The notes: generated from the letters alone by a model not told the origin. 50,988 bases of DNA from DATAGF01 sp963813355 (GCA_963813355.1 CAWEYS010000028.1:1-50988), one strand, 5' to 3'. Positions 8,919 to 18,145 are shown, counted from the stretch's first letter. Program-made: numbers and translations.

Positions 8919-10226
8919 TCAGCGCCCGATCAGCACGAGCGCGAGGAGGGCGACGCACGCGGCGGCGACGGCCCCCACGAGGCCGACGCAGGCCAGGGTG
9001 CCCACGCGTCCGAGGCGCAGGTCGCCGAGCACCTCGGGGTCGCGGGCCAGCCGGACCATGAACGGGAGGATCACGAGCAGCAGGACCGCGTTGAGCACCT
9101 GCGTCAGGTACAGCACCGGGACCAGGGGGACGGCGGGCACGAGCACCACCGCTGCCGCGATCGCCAACGAGGCGAGGAACGAGCCGTAGAAGAGGGGAGC
9201 TTCCGAGGGGCGCTGGTCGAGGCCGGCGGGGTGGCCCGCGGCTTCGCACACCGAGTACGCCGTCAACAGGGGGACGATCGCCGCGGCGAGGAGGCCCGCG
9301 CCCAGGATCCCGAGGCCGAAGAGCAGCGACGCCGCGGAGCCGGCGAGCGGCTCGAGGGCGCGGGCGGCGTCGGCGCCGTCGTCGATGCCGAAGCCGGCCG
9401 GGTGGAGGGTCGCGGCGCAGGCGACGACCACGAAGAAGCCGATGACGCCGGTGAGCAGGGCGCCCGTGATCACGTCAACGCGCTCGTCGCGGAGGTCCGC
9501 GGCCGTGAGCCGTTTGTCAACCACGTAGCTCTGCATGAACGCCAGCCCCCAGGGGGCGAGCGTGGTGCCGAGGGTCGCGACGGCGATCACGATGGCGTCG
9601 CGGGAGATCGGCATGCCCGGCTCGACCAGCCCCCGTCCCGCCGCCCCCCAGTCGGGATCGGCCATGACGCCGGCGACGATGTACGCCACGAACACGAGGC
9701 TCAGGGCCAGCAGCACGTGCTCGATGCGACGGAAGCCGCTCCGCAGCACCAGCGCCGAGATGACCAGCGCGGCGAGCGGAACGGAGACCAACCGGCCTGC
9801 CCCGGTCAGCAGCTCGGCGCCGACGGCGACGCCCGCGAGCTCCGCGCAGATCGTCCCGACGTTGGCGACCACGAGGGATCCCACCACGAGCGTCGAGGCC
9901 CGCCCGCCGACGCGCTCACGCACCAGCAGGACGAGGCCCTTGCCGGTCGCCACGCCAGTCCTGGCGGCGAGCTCGTGGAAGACGATGAGCGCGAGCGTCG
10001 AGAGGGCCAGCACCCACAGCAGGCGATATCCCTCCTGGGCTCCCAGGATCGAGTAGGTGGTGATGCCGGCCGGGTCGTCGTCGGAGAGCCCGGCCAGCAG
10101 GCCCGGCCCGAGGACGGCCAACAGGCCGATGAGCCCCGCCCGGCCCCGGCGCCGCCGGAGCCGATGGAGCCCGTGCGCCGCCCGGCGCCCGACAGGTGCC
10201 CAGGGCCCCGGGGCGCCCGCCGGCAT
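8919..10226 (-). CDS. Nramp-related divalent metal transporter
   Basis: A 435-residue protein with about eleven hydrophobic helices. The first helix carries GPGLLAGLSDDDPAGITTYS, the Nramp position normally holding DPGN, here DDPAGI. Helix 6 has GTTLAPWGLAF where classical Nramp has the MPH metal-ligand motif. These changes place it in the Nramp-related group rather than classical MntH, so the ion (Mn, Mg, other) cannot be assigned. ATG 10226 gives an Arg-rich N-terminal tail; no clear ribosome site is seen, so the start is tentative. It follows the GNAT gene by 70 bases on the same strand and is likely co-transcribed. Confidence 0.85.
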   Translation of the reverse strand: MPAGAPGPWAPVGRRAAHGLHRLRRRRGRAGLIGLLAVLGPGLLAGLSDDDPAGITTYSILGAQEGYRLLWVLALSTLALIVFHELAARTGVATGKGLVLLVRERVGGRASTLVVGSLVVANVGTICAELAGVAVGAELLTGAGRLVSVPLAALVISALVLRSGFRRIEHVLLALSLVFVAYIVAGVMADPDWGAAGRGLVEPGMPISRDAIVIAVATLGTTLAPWGLAFMQSYVVDKRLTAADLRDERVDVITGALLTGVIGFFVVVACAATLHPAGFGIDDGADAARALEPLAGSAASLLFGLGILGAGLLAAAIVPLLTAYSVCEAAGHPAGLDQRPSEAPLFYGSFLASLAIAAAVVLVPAVPLVPVLYLTQVLNAVLLLVILPFMVRLARDPEVLGDLRLGRVGTLACVGLVGAVAAACVALLALVLIGR

Positions 10227-10296
10227 CGGGCGCGGCTCGGCCCGGCGGTCGGAGCCGGGCGCCCGGCCCCCGCCCGGCCCGCCGCCGGGGGCGGCA

Positions 10297-10818
10297 TCAG
10301 GTCGCGTAGCCGCCGGGGACCGCGCCGCCACCGCCGAGCCAATGGACCAGCACGACCGAGCCACCGGTCGCGAGGACGATGCGCCAGCCAATTCTGAGCC
10401 AGAAGGCCCTCGCCGCCATGCACTGTTCCGGGGTGGTGCCCCGGTGGAGGACCGAGTTGGCGCCGACGGCGGCCCGGAAGCCGGCGTCGCGCAACGCCGT
10501 CTCGGCGTGCTCCACGATCCTCCGGCCCAGCCCGAGGCGCCGGTGCGAGGCCGCGACGAGCATGTTCTGCATCTCGACGATGTCCGGCGCGAACGGGCGC
10601 CCATAGAAGAAGCCAACGAGCTCGCCACGGTCGAGGGCCACGACGCTCGGCGCCGACGCGAGGCTCTGCGCGATCGCGACGATGTCCGCCGGGCGGTGGT
10701 TCTCCCTCCTGATCAGGTCGGCGATCGCGGGGGCGTCCGCGGGTCGCCCGGGGCGCAGCACGACCCCGGCCGTGGCGTCGGCACTCTGGGTGGGTTCGCT
10801 CAGCTCGCCGGCGGCCAT
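10297..10818 (-). CDS. GNAT-family N-acetyltransferase
   Basis: A 173-residue GNAT enzyme using acetyl-CoA to acetylate an amine; substrate unknown. The fold is seen in VVLRPGRPADAPAIADLIRRE at the start, MLVAASHRRLGLGRRIVEHAE (beta4 and the pyrophosphate-binding Q/RxxGxG/A loop, here RRLGLG) and a C-terminal hydrophobic strand. ATG 10818 has an excellent ribosome site (GAAGGAGGAGTC). The unusually hydrophobic C-terminus ends in Gly/Ala-rich residues. It precedes the Nramp gene and follows a P-type ATPase relic. Confidence 0.82.
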   Translation of the reverse strand: MAAGELSEPTQSADATAGVVLRPGRPADAPAIADLIRRENHRPADIVAIAQSLASAPSVVALDRGELVGFFYGRPFAPDIVEMQNMLVAASHRRLGLGRRIVEHAETALRDAGFRAAVGANSVLHRGTTPEQCMAARAFWLRIGWRIVLATGGSVVLVHWLGGGGAVPGGYAT

Positions 10819-10879
10819 GACTCCTCCTTCTGGAACGCCTCGGCTTCCAGGGTGGCGCGGGCCCCGTCGGCCACGCCGG

Positions 10880-11040
10880 GCCGGCCGGTCAGCGGCACCG
10901 ACAGCTCGGGCGGGCGGCCGGCGAACGTCAGGCCTGCGGCGGCCCATAGGAGGAGCGCCAGGGGGTGCACCAGCTGCGCCGCTACCTCGCGCGCCAGGCC
11001 TGGGCCGGCGCGGCGCTCGAGCTCGTTCCGGCCCGACCGA
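10880..11040 (-). pseudogene. P-type cation ATPase N-terminal relic
   Basis: Reading the minus strand between the oxidoreductase and the GNAT gene gives GRNELERRAGPGLAREVAAQ, then VHPLALLLWAAAGLTFAG. This matches the cation-ATPase N-terminal domain and first membrane helix of calcium/magnesium-type P2 ATPases (consensus GxNEL...HPLALLLWxAA). The frame stops soon after at 10800, with none of the catalytic domains, and there is no obvious start. A deleted ATPase gene is the simplest reading. Mycobacterial DosR regulons contain such an ATPase (CtpF), so this may be the remains of a regulon member. Confidence 0.45.
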
Positions 11041-11058
11041 CGAGCAGCCGCCGGCTCC

Positions 11059-12252
11059 CTACTCCGGCGCGGGGCCCGGGCCCGTCGCGACGTCGGCCAG
11101 CCCGGGCTCGGGCGCGCCCTGCAGGACCGGGGCGAGGAAGCGGCCGGCGACCTTCGCGACGGGCCACCAGAGCGGCCTGTCGTCGGTCGCTCCCGGGCTC
11201 TCGTCGTGGCCGCCGCGCAGGTCCGCGCGGAGGAAGCGGCCCCCGGCGCCGTCCCACATCCACCCCCTGAGGACGGGCTCGAAGGGGATCTCCTCGACCT
11301 CCGCGCCGAGCCCGCGCGCGATCGCGGCGGCGGCGACGTCGGCCTGCTGGCAGGCGATCCCGCCCTGCTTGACGGGGAAGCCGCCCCCGTCGCCGACGGC
11401 CCAGACGTCCGGGGCGCCCGGCACCGTCCCGTCGGGCGCCGACCGCACGAAGCCCCGGGCGTCGGAGGGCAGCCCCTCGATGCCCGGGCCCCGGAGCGCG
11501 GGGAGGGCGATCACGCGATCCGCGTCGAGCGGCTCCGCCCCGGCGAGCTCCAGCCGGCCCCAGCGCCAGTCGCGCACGACCGACCGCGGGAGGACCTCCA
11601 CCCGGGCCTCCTGCAGCGACAGCGCGACCTGCGCGCTCGCCTCGGGGCCGAAGAGCCCGAGGGGGGTCTCCTCGGCGGTCACGATCGTGATCCGCCCCGG
11701 GTCCGGGTGACCGCGCTCATCCAGGCCCGCGCGCGCCAGCAGCGCGAGCTCGTACGCCGGCAGCGGCCAGCCGCAGCTCGCCGGGACCACGAAGGCGAGG
11801 TCCGTCCGTCCACCGCGAGCGGCCGTCGCGGCCATCGCGTCGATGAGCGCGCGCAGCTCTCCGCTCTCGCGGTGGCCGGTGAAGGTGAGGGCCTCGGCCA
11901 GCTGCGGCTCGGCGCGCGCGCCGACGGCCACGACGAGGGCGTCGTAGGTCACGAGCTCCCCGCCCGCGAGCATCGCCACGTGACGGAGGGGGTCGACCGC
12001 GACGAGCCGGCCCGGCCTGAGGCCGGCGCCCGCGCGGGCGGCCAGGGTGGAGAGGCGGACGTCGACCCCGGAGCCGACCCCGAAGGCCCGGCCCGTCGCC
12101 GTGGCGGCCAGGCGGAAGCGCTCCCCGGGATCGATCAGCTCCACCGCGGCCCGGCCCGGTGCGAAGTGCTGCAGCGCGAGCGCGGCCTCGAGGCCGGCCA
12201 CGCCGGCGCCGGCGATCACCACCCGGGCGCGCTCTCGGTGGGAGCGGGTCAT
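11059..12252 (-). CDS. SQR/NDH-2-like FAD-dependent oxidoreductase, paralogue 1
   Basis: A 397-residue two-dinucleotide-fold flavoprotein. N-terminal FAD site VVIAGAGVAGLEAALAL; second nucleotide strand ITIVTAEETPLGLFG; FAD-ribityl motif DVWAVGDGGGFPVKQGGIAC near residue 305. Overall it resembles sulfide:quinone reductases and type II NADH dehydrogenases. Two cysteines stand where SQR redox cysteines may lie (SCGWPLPAYE and GGIACQQAD). Electron donor and acceptor are unknown. ATG 12252 is six bases after a -10-like CAGGAT and 56 bases after an operator box, so the mRNA is probably leaderless. It is one of three paralogues in this window. Confidence 0.85.
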   Translation of the reverse strand: MTRSHRERARVVIAGAGVAGLEAALALQHFAPGRAAVELIDPGERFRLAATATGRAFGVGSGVDVRLSTLAARAGAGLRPGRLVAVDPLRHVAMLAGGELVTYDALVVAVGARAEPQLAEALTFTGHRESGELRALIDAMAATAARGGRTDLAFVVPASCGWPLPAYELALLARAGLDERGHPDPGRITIVTAEETPLGLFGPEASAQVALSLQEARVEVLPRSVVRDWRWGRLELAGAEPLDADRVIALPALRGPGIEGLPSDARGFVRSAPDGTVPGAPDVWAVGDGGGFPVKQGGIACQQADVAAAAIARGLGAEVEEIPFEPVLRGWMWDGAGGRFLRADLRGGHDESPGATDDRPLWWPVAKVAGRFLAPVLQGAPEPGLADVATGPGPAPE

Positions 12253-12287
12253 GCGGGGATCCTGCGACGGCCGCACCCTCGGGCCAT

Positions 12288-12323
12288 CCGGGGCGGGCCG
12301 TTCGACGGTGCGGCCTTTCCGCA
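12288..12323 (-). promoter_or_regulatory. Stress-regulon operator (site d)
   Basis: Distal box on the minus strand TGCGG-AAAGG-CCGCA (12323 to 12309), 56 bases before ATG 12252. A partial proximal box (half-site CCGGGGC on the plus strand, 12288-12294) sits near -43. A -10-like CAGGAT (12264 to 12259) ends six bases before the ATG. Confidence 0.65.
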
Positions 12324-12362
12324 CGCCGCGCCCCAGGCTCGGGCCCGCCCCGAGCCCGCACG

Positions 12363-13642
12363 TCACCGATCGTCGCCGGGCTCGGGGTACTCGGCGCCGC
12401 ACCACTCGCATCGGGTGCCGGCCTCACCGGTGACCGGCTGCGGCTCGGCTCGCGGCGGCGGCCCCGCGGCCGGGACGTCAACGAGGGTGGACCCGCGAGG
12501 GAAATGGCGCAGGAAGGGGGCGAGGAACCGGCCGGCGACCTTGGACACGGGCCACCAGAGCGGGTCGCGGCCCGCGACCCCCGGGCTCTCGTCGTGCCCG
12601 CCGCGCAGGTCGGCCCTGAGGAACGCTCCGCCCTCCGCGTCCCACACCCAGCCCCTGAGGACCGGCTCGAACTCCATCGGCTCGACGTGTCGCCGAGCGC
12701 ACGCGCGATGGCGGCGGCGGCGGCGTCGGCCTGCTCGCACGCGATCCCGCCCTGCTTGACGGGGAAGCTGCCCGCGTCGCCGACGGCCCAGACGTCCGGC
12801 GCGCCGTCGACGGCGCCGCCGGGCGCGGAGCGCACGAAGCCGTGGGGGTCGTGCGGCAGCCCGTCGAGCGCGGGGCCGCGCAGGACGGGGAGCGAGATCA
12901 CCCGCTCGACGGCGATGGGCTCGTCTCCGGCGAGCTCCAGGACGCCGTCGCGCCAGGCGCGGGTCACCGCGTTCAGGCGCACCGCGACGCCCGCGTCGTC
13001 CAGGGCGTGCGCCATGAACACGACGGCCTCCGGCCCGAAGGCGGCCAACGGGGCGTCCTCGGCCGTGACGATCGTGATGTCGCCCTCGTTCCCGGGCGCG
13101 CGCCGGCCGAGGTGCTCGTGCGCCATGAGCGCGAGCTCGTAGGCGGGCAGCGGCCAGCTGCAGCCCGGCGGGACGACGATCGCCAGGTCGGTGCGGGCTC
13201 CCGCCGCCGCGGCCTCCGCGATGGCGTCGACCATGGCGCGCACCTCGGCCGCCTCCCGGTGCCCGGTGAACGTCAGCGCGCCGGGAAGGTGCGCCTCGGG
13301 ACGGGCGCCGACGGCCACCAGGAGGGCGTCGTAGGGCAGCGACTCGCCTCCGGCCAGCGTGGCCAGGCGGGCCGCCGGGTCAACCGCGACCAGTCGCCCG
13401 TGCCGCAGGGTCGCGCCCGCCCGGGCGACGAGCGGGTGCAGGGGCAGGTCAACGCCCGTCCCGACGCCGAAGGCGCGCCCGGTGGCGGTGGCCGCCATGC
13501 GGAAGCGCGCGCCGGGGTCGATCATCTCGACGACGGCCCGCTCCCCGGCGCAGCTCCTGAGCGCGAGCGCCGCCTCGAGGCCGGCCATGCCCGCGCCCGC
13601 GATGAGCACGCGCGCGCGGTCGCCCGAGGCGCCGGCGCTCAT
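12363..13642 (-). CDS. SQR/NDH-2-like FAD-dependent oxidoreductase, paralogue 2 (frameshifted)
   Basis: About 426 residues and close to paralogue 1 throughout: VLIAGAGMAGLEAALAL at the FAD site, GCSWPLPAYELAL, ITIVTAEDAPLAAFG, DVWAVGDAGSFPVKQGGIAC. One base is missing near 12690, where ALGD should continue as HVEPMEFEPVLRGW. Beyond the usual end it carries a 35-residue tail with CEWCGAEYPEPGDD, a possible metal-binding CxxC pair absent from the other two copies. ATG 13642 follows a 31-residue membrane protein gene by 31 bases, and both are probably driven by the divergent operator at 13854. This tandem duplicate may use a different electron carrier. Confidence 0.82.
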
Positions 13643-13673
13643 ACGCGCCCGCCCGTGCGCCGCGGCGAGTCGC

Positions 13674-13769
13674 TCACTCGCGGCCCCTCAGCATCAACGC
13701 CGTCGCCACCACCGCCCCGATGGCGATCAGGGCCCACATCAGGTAGAGGAGGAACTCGCCGACTGGCAT
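13674..13769 (-). CDS. 31-residue single-pass membrane microprotein
   Basis: Begins MPVGEFLLYLMWALIAIG and ends LMLRGRE: a single membrane helix with a short basic C-terminus. ATG 13769 has a strong ribosome site (GGGAGG, then CGAT). A TAGCGT -10 element (13808 to 13803) and predicted start at 13796 lie exactly 57 bases from the shared operator box. It precedes FAD oxidoreductase paralogue 2 by 31 bases. I infer a helper or anchor subunit for that enzyme. It is too short for normal gene callers. Confidence 0.6.
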   Translation of the reverse strand: MPVGEFLLYLMWALIAIGAVVATALMLRGRE

Positions 13770-13853
13770 ATCGCCTCCCGAACATCGCTAGGACTGCTCC
13801 CGACGCTACGACAGCGCCACTCCTTGGCCATCGGTGCCGCCGCGGAGCGGGGC

Positions 13854-13890
13854 TGCGGGGTGTCCGCAACGCCCATCGGGGCGGCCCCGA
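13854..13890. promoter_or_regulatory. Divergent stress-regulon two-box operator (site e)
   Basis: Distal box TGCGG-GGTGT-CCGCA (13854-13868) and perfect 15-base proximal palindrome TCGGGGCGGCCCCGA (13876-13890), offset 22. Rightward: -10 CAGGCT (13915-13920), six bases, then GTG 13927 (58 bases from the distal box). Leftward: TAGCGT, six bases, predicted start 13796 (57 bases). One box seems to serve both directions. Confidence 0.7.
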
Positions 13891-13926
13891 TTGGCCGGGC
13901 GCGGGCGCGCGTGGCAGGCTCGCCCG

Positions 13927-15108
13927 GTGAACGCGCGCGCGCTCGAGGCCCTTGCCCTTCCGGGCGACGGCCTGCTTCCCGAGCCGGCCTCCCAGGCGAC
14001 GCACGCGATCCTCGTGGACGCCCCGCCGGAGCGGGTGTGGCCCTGGCTCGCCCAGATGGGCCGCGGACGAGCCGGCTTCTACGGGCTCGACCTCGTGGAC
14101 AACGGCGGCTCCCGCAGCGCCCGCGAGCTCCACCCCGGCCTCCGGGCCATCTCGGCCGGCGACTCCCTGGTCGCCGGGGCGCGCGGCCGGATCCGCGTCG
14201 AGGTGCTCCTCGCCGAGGAGCCGACCGCGCTCGTCCTGGGCGGGGTGCTTCCGCGGTGCGGCCCGCGGGGGACGCTGACCTGGGCGTTCCTGCTCGAGCG
14301 CGTCGGCCGCGATCGCACCCGGTTGCTCGTGAGGACGCGCGCGGCGCGCGGGACGCCTCCCCTCGGCGTGGACATCTCCCGCGGGCCGGCTGGCGCAGCG
14401 GGTCCAGCTCCGGAACATCGCGCGCCGCGCCGAGGGGCGCCTTCCCGCCAACGACTGGCGCGACGTCCTCGCGGGGCTCGGCGGGGCGGGGCTGATCTGC
14501 CTCGCGCTCGCCACGCCCTTCCTCCGCAGGCGCCGCACGAGCTGGGGCGCCGGCCCGGGACTCGCCCGCAGGTCGTTCCCGGGCGACGAGCTCATCCGCG
14601 ACCCCGACTGGGGCTGGACCCACGCCGTCGAGATCGCGGCGCCGGCCGGCGCGGTGTGGCCCTGGCTCGCCCAGATCGGGGCCGATCGCGCGGGCTTCTA
14701 CAGCTACTCGTGGCTCGAGAACCTGGCCGGGTGCCGGGTCCGCGACGCCGAGCGCGTCCACCCCGAATGGGAGGCGCGCACCGGGGGGGGCTGTCGGTCC
14801 ATCCGTCGATGCCGCCGCTGCGGGTCGTGTCGGCCGAGCGCGGCCGCCACGTGCTGGTCCACGGGCCGCCGGACGAGGGCGCGGGCGCCGAGGGCCGGCC
14901 CTGGGTCGCCGTGACATGGCTGTTCGAGGTCGAGCCGCTCGGGCCGGCGCGCTCCCGCGTCACAAGTCGATACCGCTGCGCCCACTCGGCCGGCTGGAGG
15001 ACGCGCGTGAGCTTCGGCCCGGGGCTGCTCGAGCCCATCGGGTTCGTCATGGACCGCCGGATGCTCCTGGGCATCGCCCGGCGCGCCGCGGGCGAGGCGC
15101 CGGGGTGA
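13927..15108 (+). CDS. Tandem SRPBCC-domain protein (two frameshifts)
   Basis: About 393 residues with two related START/SRPBCC ligand-cavity domains. Both contain the pattern VWPWLAQMG/VWPWLAQIG followed by RAGFY. Between them is one hydrophobic helix (GLICLALATPFL). Frame breaks occur near 14385 and in the G8 run at 14783-14790. After the second, LSVHPSMPPLRVV and VTSRYR continue to TGA 15108. GTG 13927 is six bases after a -10-like CAGGCT, suggesting a leaderless message. Its stop overlaps the GTG of the PfkB gene (GTGA). Function is unknown; lipid or hydrophobic ligand binding is the family norm. It could be two genes, but no stop separates the halves once the frame is corrected. Confidence 0.7.
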   Translation: MNARALEALALPGDGLLPEPASQATHAILVDAPPERVWPWLAQMGRGRAGFYGLDLVDNGGSRSARELHPGLRAISAGDSLVAGARGRIRVEVLLAEEPTALVLGGVLPRCGPRGTLTWAFLLERVGRDRTRLLVRTRAARGTPPLGVDISRGPAGAAGPAPEHRAPRRGAPSRQRLARRPRGARRGGADLPRARHALPPQAPHELGRRPGTRPQVVPGRRAHPRPRLGLDPRRRDRGAGRRGVALARPDRGRSRGLLQLLVAREPGRVPGPRRRARPPRMGGAHRGGLSVHPSMPPLRVVSAERGRHVLVHGPPDEGAGAEGRPWVAVTWLFEVEPLGPARSRVTSRYRCAHSAGWRTRVSFGPGLLEPIGFVMDRRMLLGIARRAAGEAPG

Positions 15109-16108
15109 CCGCCGTCGCGCCCGACGGCGCGGCGGTCGCCGTGCTCGAGCCGGCGCCGCTGCTGATGGTCGCGGTGCAGGCGCGAGGCCGAGGCGGCCGT
15201 CCCGAGGTGCAGCTCCACGCCGGCGGCCAGGGCTTCTGGGTCGCCCGCATGGCTGGGGAGATGGGCGGCGCTCCCGTGCTGTGCGCCCCGCTGGGCGGCC
15301 GCGCCGGCGCCCTCACGCGGGCCCTGGTCGAGATGGACGGCGTGCGCGTCAACGCGGTCGAGTGCCACCGCTCGAGCAGCGTCTGGATCTCGACCGGGCG
15401 CGACGGGGACGCGGCGGACGTGGTCCACACCCCCCGCCGCCCCTCGACCGCCACGAGGTCAACCGGCTCTACAACGTGACCGTCGCCGCCGGGCTCGAGG
15501 CCGGGGTCGCGGTCCTGACGGGACTGTCCCAGCCCGCCGTGATGCCGGCCGACGTCTACCGCCGGCTCGCGGCCGACCTCACCGCGAACGGGACGACGGT
15601 CGTCGCCGACGTCTCGGCTGAGGCGCTCGAGCCGGCGCTCGCCGGCGGCATCGACCTTCTCAAGGTCAGCCAGGAGGAGCTCGTCGCCTGCGGGCGCGCG
15701 CGCGACGGGTCGCGGGAGGCCGCCCTGGCGGCGATGGAGGGGCTGCGGAGCGACGGCGCCCGCGCGGTGGTGGTCTCGCGCGCCGCCGAGCCCGCGCTCG
15801 CCCACCTCGGCGCCGATGTCGTCGAGATCCTCCCGCCCCGCCTCGAGCCGCTCAACCCGCGCGGCGCGGGGGACGCCATGACCGGGACCCTGGCGGCGGG
15901 CCTCGCGCGGGAGCTGGAGACCGAGGAGGTGCTGCGCCTCGCCGTGGCCGCGGGGGCGCTGAACGTGACGCGGCGGGGGCTCGGCACGGGCGAGCGCGGG
16001 GCGGTCGAGCGGCTGGCCCGGAGGGTCAGGGTGGCGCCGGTCACCGGGGGCGTGACATCCGCCCTCGCGCGTCGCCGGGAGATGACCGAGGGGGGACGCC
16101 GGACCTAG
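15105..16108 (+). CDS. PfkB-family sugar kinase, 1-phosphofructokinase-like (frameshifted)
   Basis: About 334 residues. The N-terminal half has HAGGQGFWVARMAGEMGG, the sugar-binding GG motif of FruK/LacC kinases. The C-terminal half has LKVSQEELVACGRARDG and PLNPRGAGDAMTGTLAAGLA, the PfkB signature with catalytic Asp in GAGD. A missing C in the C6 run at 15430-15435 separates them. The family phosphorylates sugars or sugar phosphates with ATP; fructose 1-phosphate or 6-phosphate is plausible. The GTG overlaps the previous stop, and the sensor kinase starts 9 bases after this stop, so it lies in the sensor operon. PfkB (Rv2029c) is also a known DosR target in Mycobacterium tuberculosis, a parallel by family. 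Confidence 0.82.
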
Positions 16109-16117
16109 ACTGCGGCC

Positions 16118-18145
16118 ATGGTCCTCCCTCCGGACGGGCCGCCCGACACGCGGGCCAAGGGTGGCGCAGCGTCGGACGACTTCGAACTCCTTCGCCTCAC
16201 CGCGGAGATCATCGGGCTCGACGCCGCCGCGGTCGTCGTCCTCGACGATCACGGCGCGGTGGTCCGGACGTCGTGGCCGGTCGACCGGGGGGGCCTGGAG
16301 CTGCCGGACCTCTCGGTCGACGGACTGACCGACTTTCTGGAGACGATCGGCGGCTCGCCCGGCGGGCGGCACCTGTCGGCGCCGCTCGACGCCGAGGGCC
16401 GGCTCGAGGGCGTCCTGTGCGGGATCGCCGCGACCGATGAGCCTGAGCACGAGGCCGGGCGCACGCTGGCGCTGCTCGCCGGGCTGGTGGGCTCGCAGGT
16501 GCAGCTCCACGGGGAGCGGCGCCGGGCGGAGGTGGCGGGCGCACGGATGGCGAGCCTCGTGGACGCCGGGCTCTCGCTCAGCCGCGAGCTCCGGCTCGAC
16601 GACCTGCTCGCGCGCATCGTCCAGGCGGCGCGGGAGGTCGTCGGCGCGCGCTACGCGGCGCTCGGCGTGCTCGACGCGGACAGGACCGAGCTGGTCGAGT
16701 TCGTCACGGCCGGCCTCGACCACGCCGAGCGCGAGGCGATCGGTGACCTGCCCCGTGGACGCGGGCTGCTGGGGGCCCTGATCCGTGACGCGCGCCCGCT
16801 GCGGCTCGAGCGGATCTCGGACGACCCGCGCTCGGTGGGCTTCCCCGCGAACCACCCGCCCATGCAGTCGTTCCTCGGCGTGCCGGTCGGGTTCCGCGGT
16901 GAGGTCTATGGCAACCTCTACCTCACCGACAAGGTCGGCGGCCCGTTCACCGAGGAGGACGAGCAGATCGCCCTCACTCTCGCGTCGCAGGCCGCCGTGG
17001 CCGTGGACAACGTCCGCCGCCTCGAGCTCGAGCGCCGCCGCGCCGACGAGCTCGAGAGCGTCCAGGAGGTGGCCCGGGCGGTGCTGACCACGCTGGACGT
17101 CAACTCCCTCCTGCCGCTCGTCGCGCGGCGCGCGCGGCGGCTGACCGGCGCCCAGACCGTGGGGGTCGCCGTGGGCAGCGGCGACGACCTCGTCTTCCGC
17201 TACGCGCACGGCGTCAACGCGCTGACCCTCGAGGGGACCCACGTGCAGCCGGAGATGGGGGCCGTGCGGTCGGAGCTGGAGCGGACGCTCGGGGTCACGG
17301 CGGTCGAGGCCTGCGCGCTCGAGCTGGACGACGCGATCGTCGGGGCCCTCGTGGCCGTGGGATCGCGTCCCTTCGACGACGACGCCCGGCGACTGCTCGC
17401 GACGTTCTCGAGCCACGTGGCGCTGGCCCTGGCGAACGCCCGGGCGGTCGGGGACAAGCTCCGGCGGGTCGAGGAGGAGGCGCGGCGCGAGGCCGCCGCC
17501 GCGCGGGAGCGGGCGGCCGGCGAGAGCGTGCGGCGCGCGATCGAGGCCCAGGACGCGGAGCGCGCGCGCCTGGCCCGGGAGCTGCACGACGAGGCCGGGC
17601 AGGCGTTGACGGCACTCGCCGTGCACCTGCGGGCGCTGGAGGGGGACGTGCCGGAGGGGCCGCTCCGCGACCGGGTCGCCGAGCTGCGCGGCCAGGTCGG
17701 CTCCGCCACCACGGCGCTGCGCGAGCTGGCCACGCGCCTGCGCCCCTCCGCGCTCCAGGAGGGGGGGCTCGCGAGCGCCATCCAGGAGCAGGCGGAGCGC
17801 GTGCGAGCAAGCGCCGGCATGCAGGTCGACGTGGACCTGCGTGGCCTCGACGCCGACCTGCCCGAGGACGTCCAGATCGCGCTCTTCCGCGTCGTGCAGG
17901 AGGCGCTGACCAACGTCGTGCGCCACAGCGAGGCGACGAGCGTCAGCATCGTGGCCACGGCGCAGGGCTCGCGCGTGCGGCTGGCGGTCGACGACGACGG
18001 CCGCGGCTTCGACACCTCCGCGCCGACCGAGCGCCTCGGCCTCGCGGGCATCCGCGAGCGCGTCGAGCTGCTGGGCGGGGAGCTGCGGGTGGAGTCGTCG
18101 CCCGGTGGCGGGACCGCCGTCGTGGTCGATCTGCGGCTCGGGTGA
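16118..18145 (+). CDS. DevS/DosT-like GAF-domain histidine kinase
   Basis: A 675-residue soluble sensor with no membrane helices. Order: a degenerate N-terminal GAF-like region (20-130), a GAF domain (about 142-302), a second GAF (315-445), a coiled-coil (450-480), HisKA_3 with phospho-acceptor H490 in ARLARELHDEAGQ, and a HATPase (VQEALTNVVRHSEATS; DDDGRGF; GLAGIRERVELLGG). In DevS the heme ligands are His149 in HPPM and distal Tyr171 in NLYLT, 22 residues apart. Here H246 (NHPPMQSFLGVPV) and Y268 (GNLYLTDK) keep motif and spacing, so a heme oxygen, NO or redox sensor is predicted. The TGA overlaps the response-regulator GTG. Confidence 0.9.
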   Translation: MVLPPDGPPDTRAKGGAASDDFELLRLTAEIIGLDAAAVVVLDDHGAVVRTSWPVDRGGLELPDLSVDGLTDFLETIGGSPGGRHLSAPLDAEGRLEGVLCGIAATDEPEHEAGRTLALLAGLVGSQVQLHGERRRAEVAGARMASLVDAGLSLSRELRLDDLLARIVQAAREVVGARYAALGVLDADRTELVEFVTAGLDHAEREAIGDLPRGRGLLGALIRDARPLRLERISDDPRSVGFPANHPPMQSFLGVPVGFRGEVYGNLYLTDKVGGPFTEEDEQIALTLASQAAVAVDNVRRLELERRRADELESVQEVARAVLTTLDVNSLLPLVARRARRLTGAQTVGVAVGSGDDLVFRYAHGVNALTLEGTHVQPEMGAVRSELERTLGVTAVEACALELDDAIVGALVAVGSRPFDDDARRLLATFSSHVALALANARAVGDKLRRVEEEARREAAAARERAAGESVRRAIEAQDAERARLARELHDEAGQALTALAVHLRALEGDVPEGPLRDRVAELRGQVGSATTALRELATRLRPSALQEGGLASAIQEQAERVRASAGMQVDVDLRGLDADLPEDVQIALFRVVQEALTNVVRHSEATSVSIVATAQGSRVRLAVDDDGRGFDTSAPTERLGLAGIRERVELLGGELRVESSPGGGTAVVVDLRLG

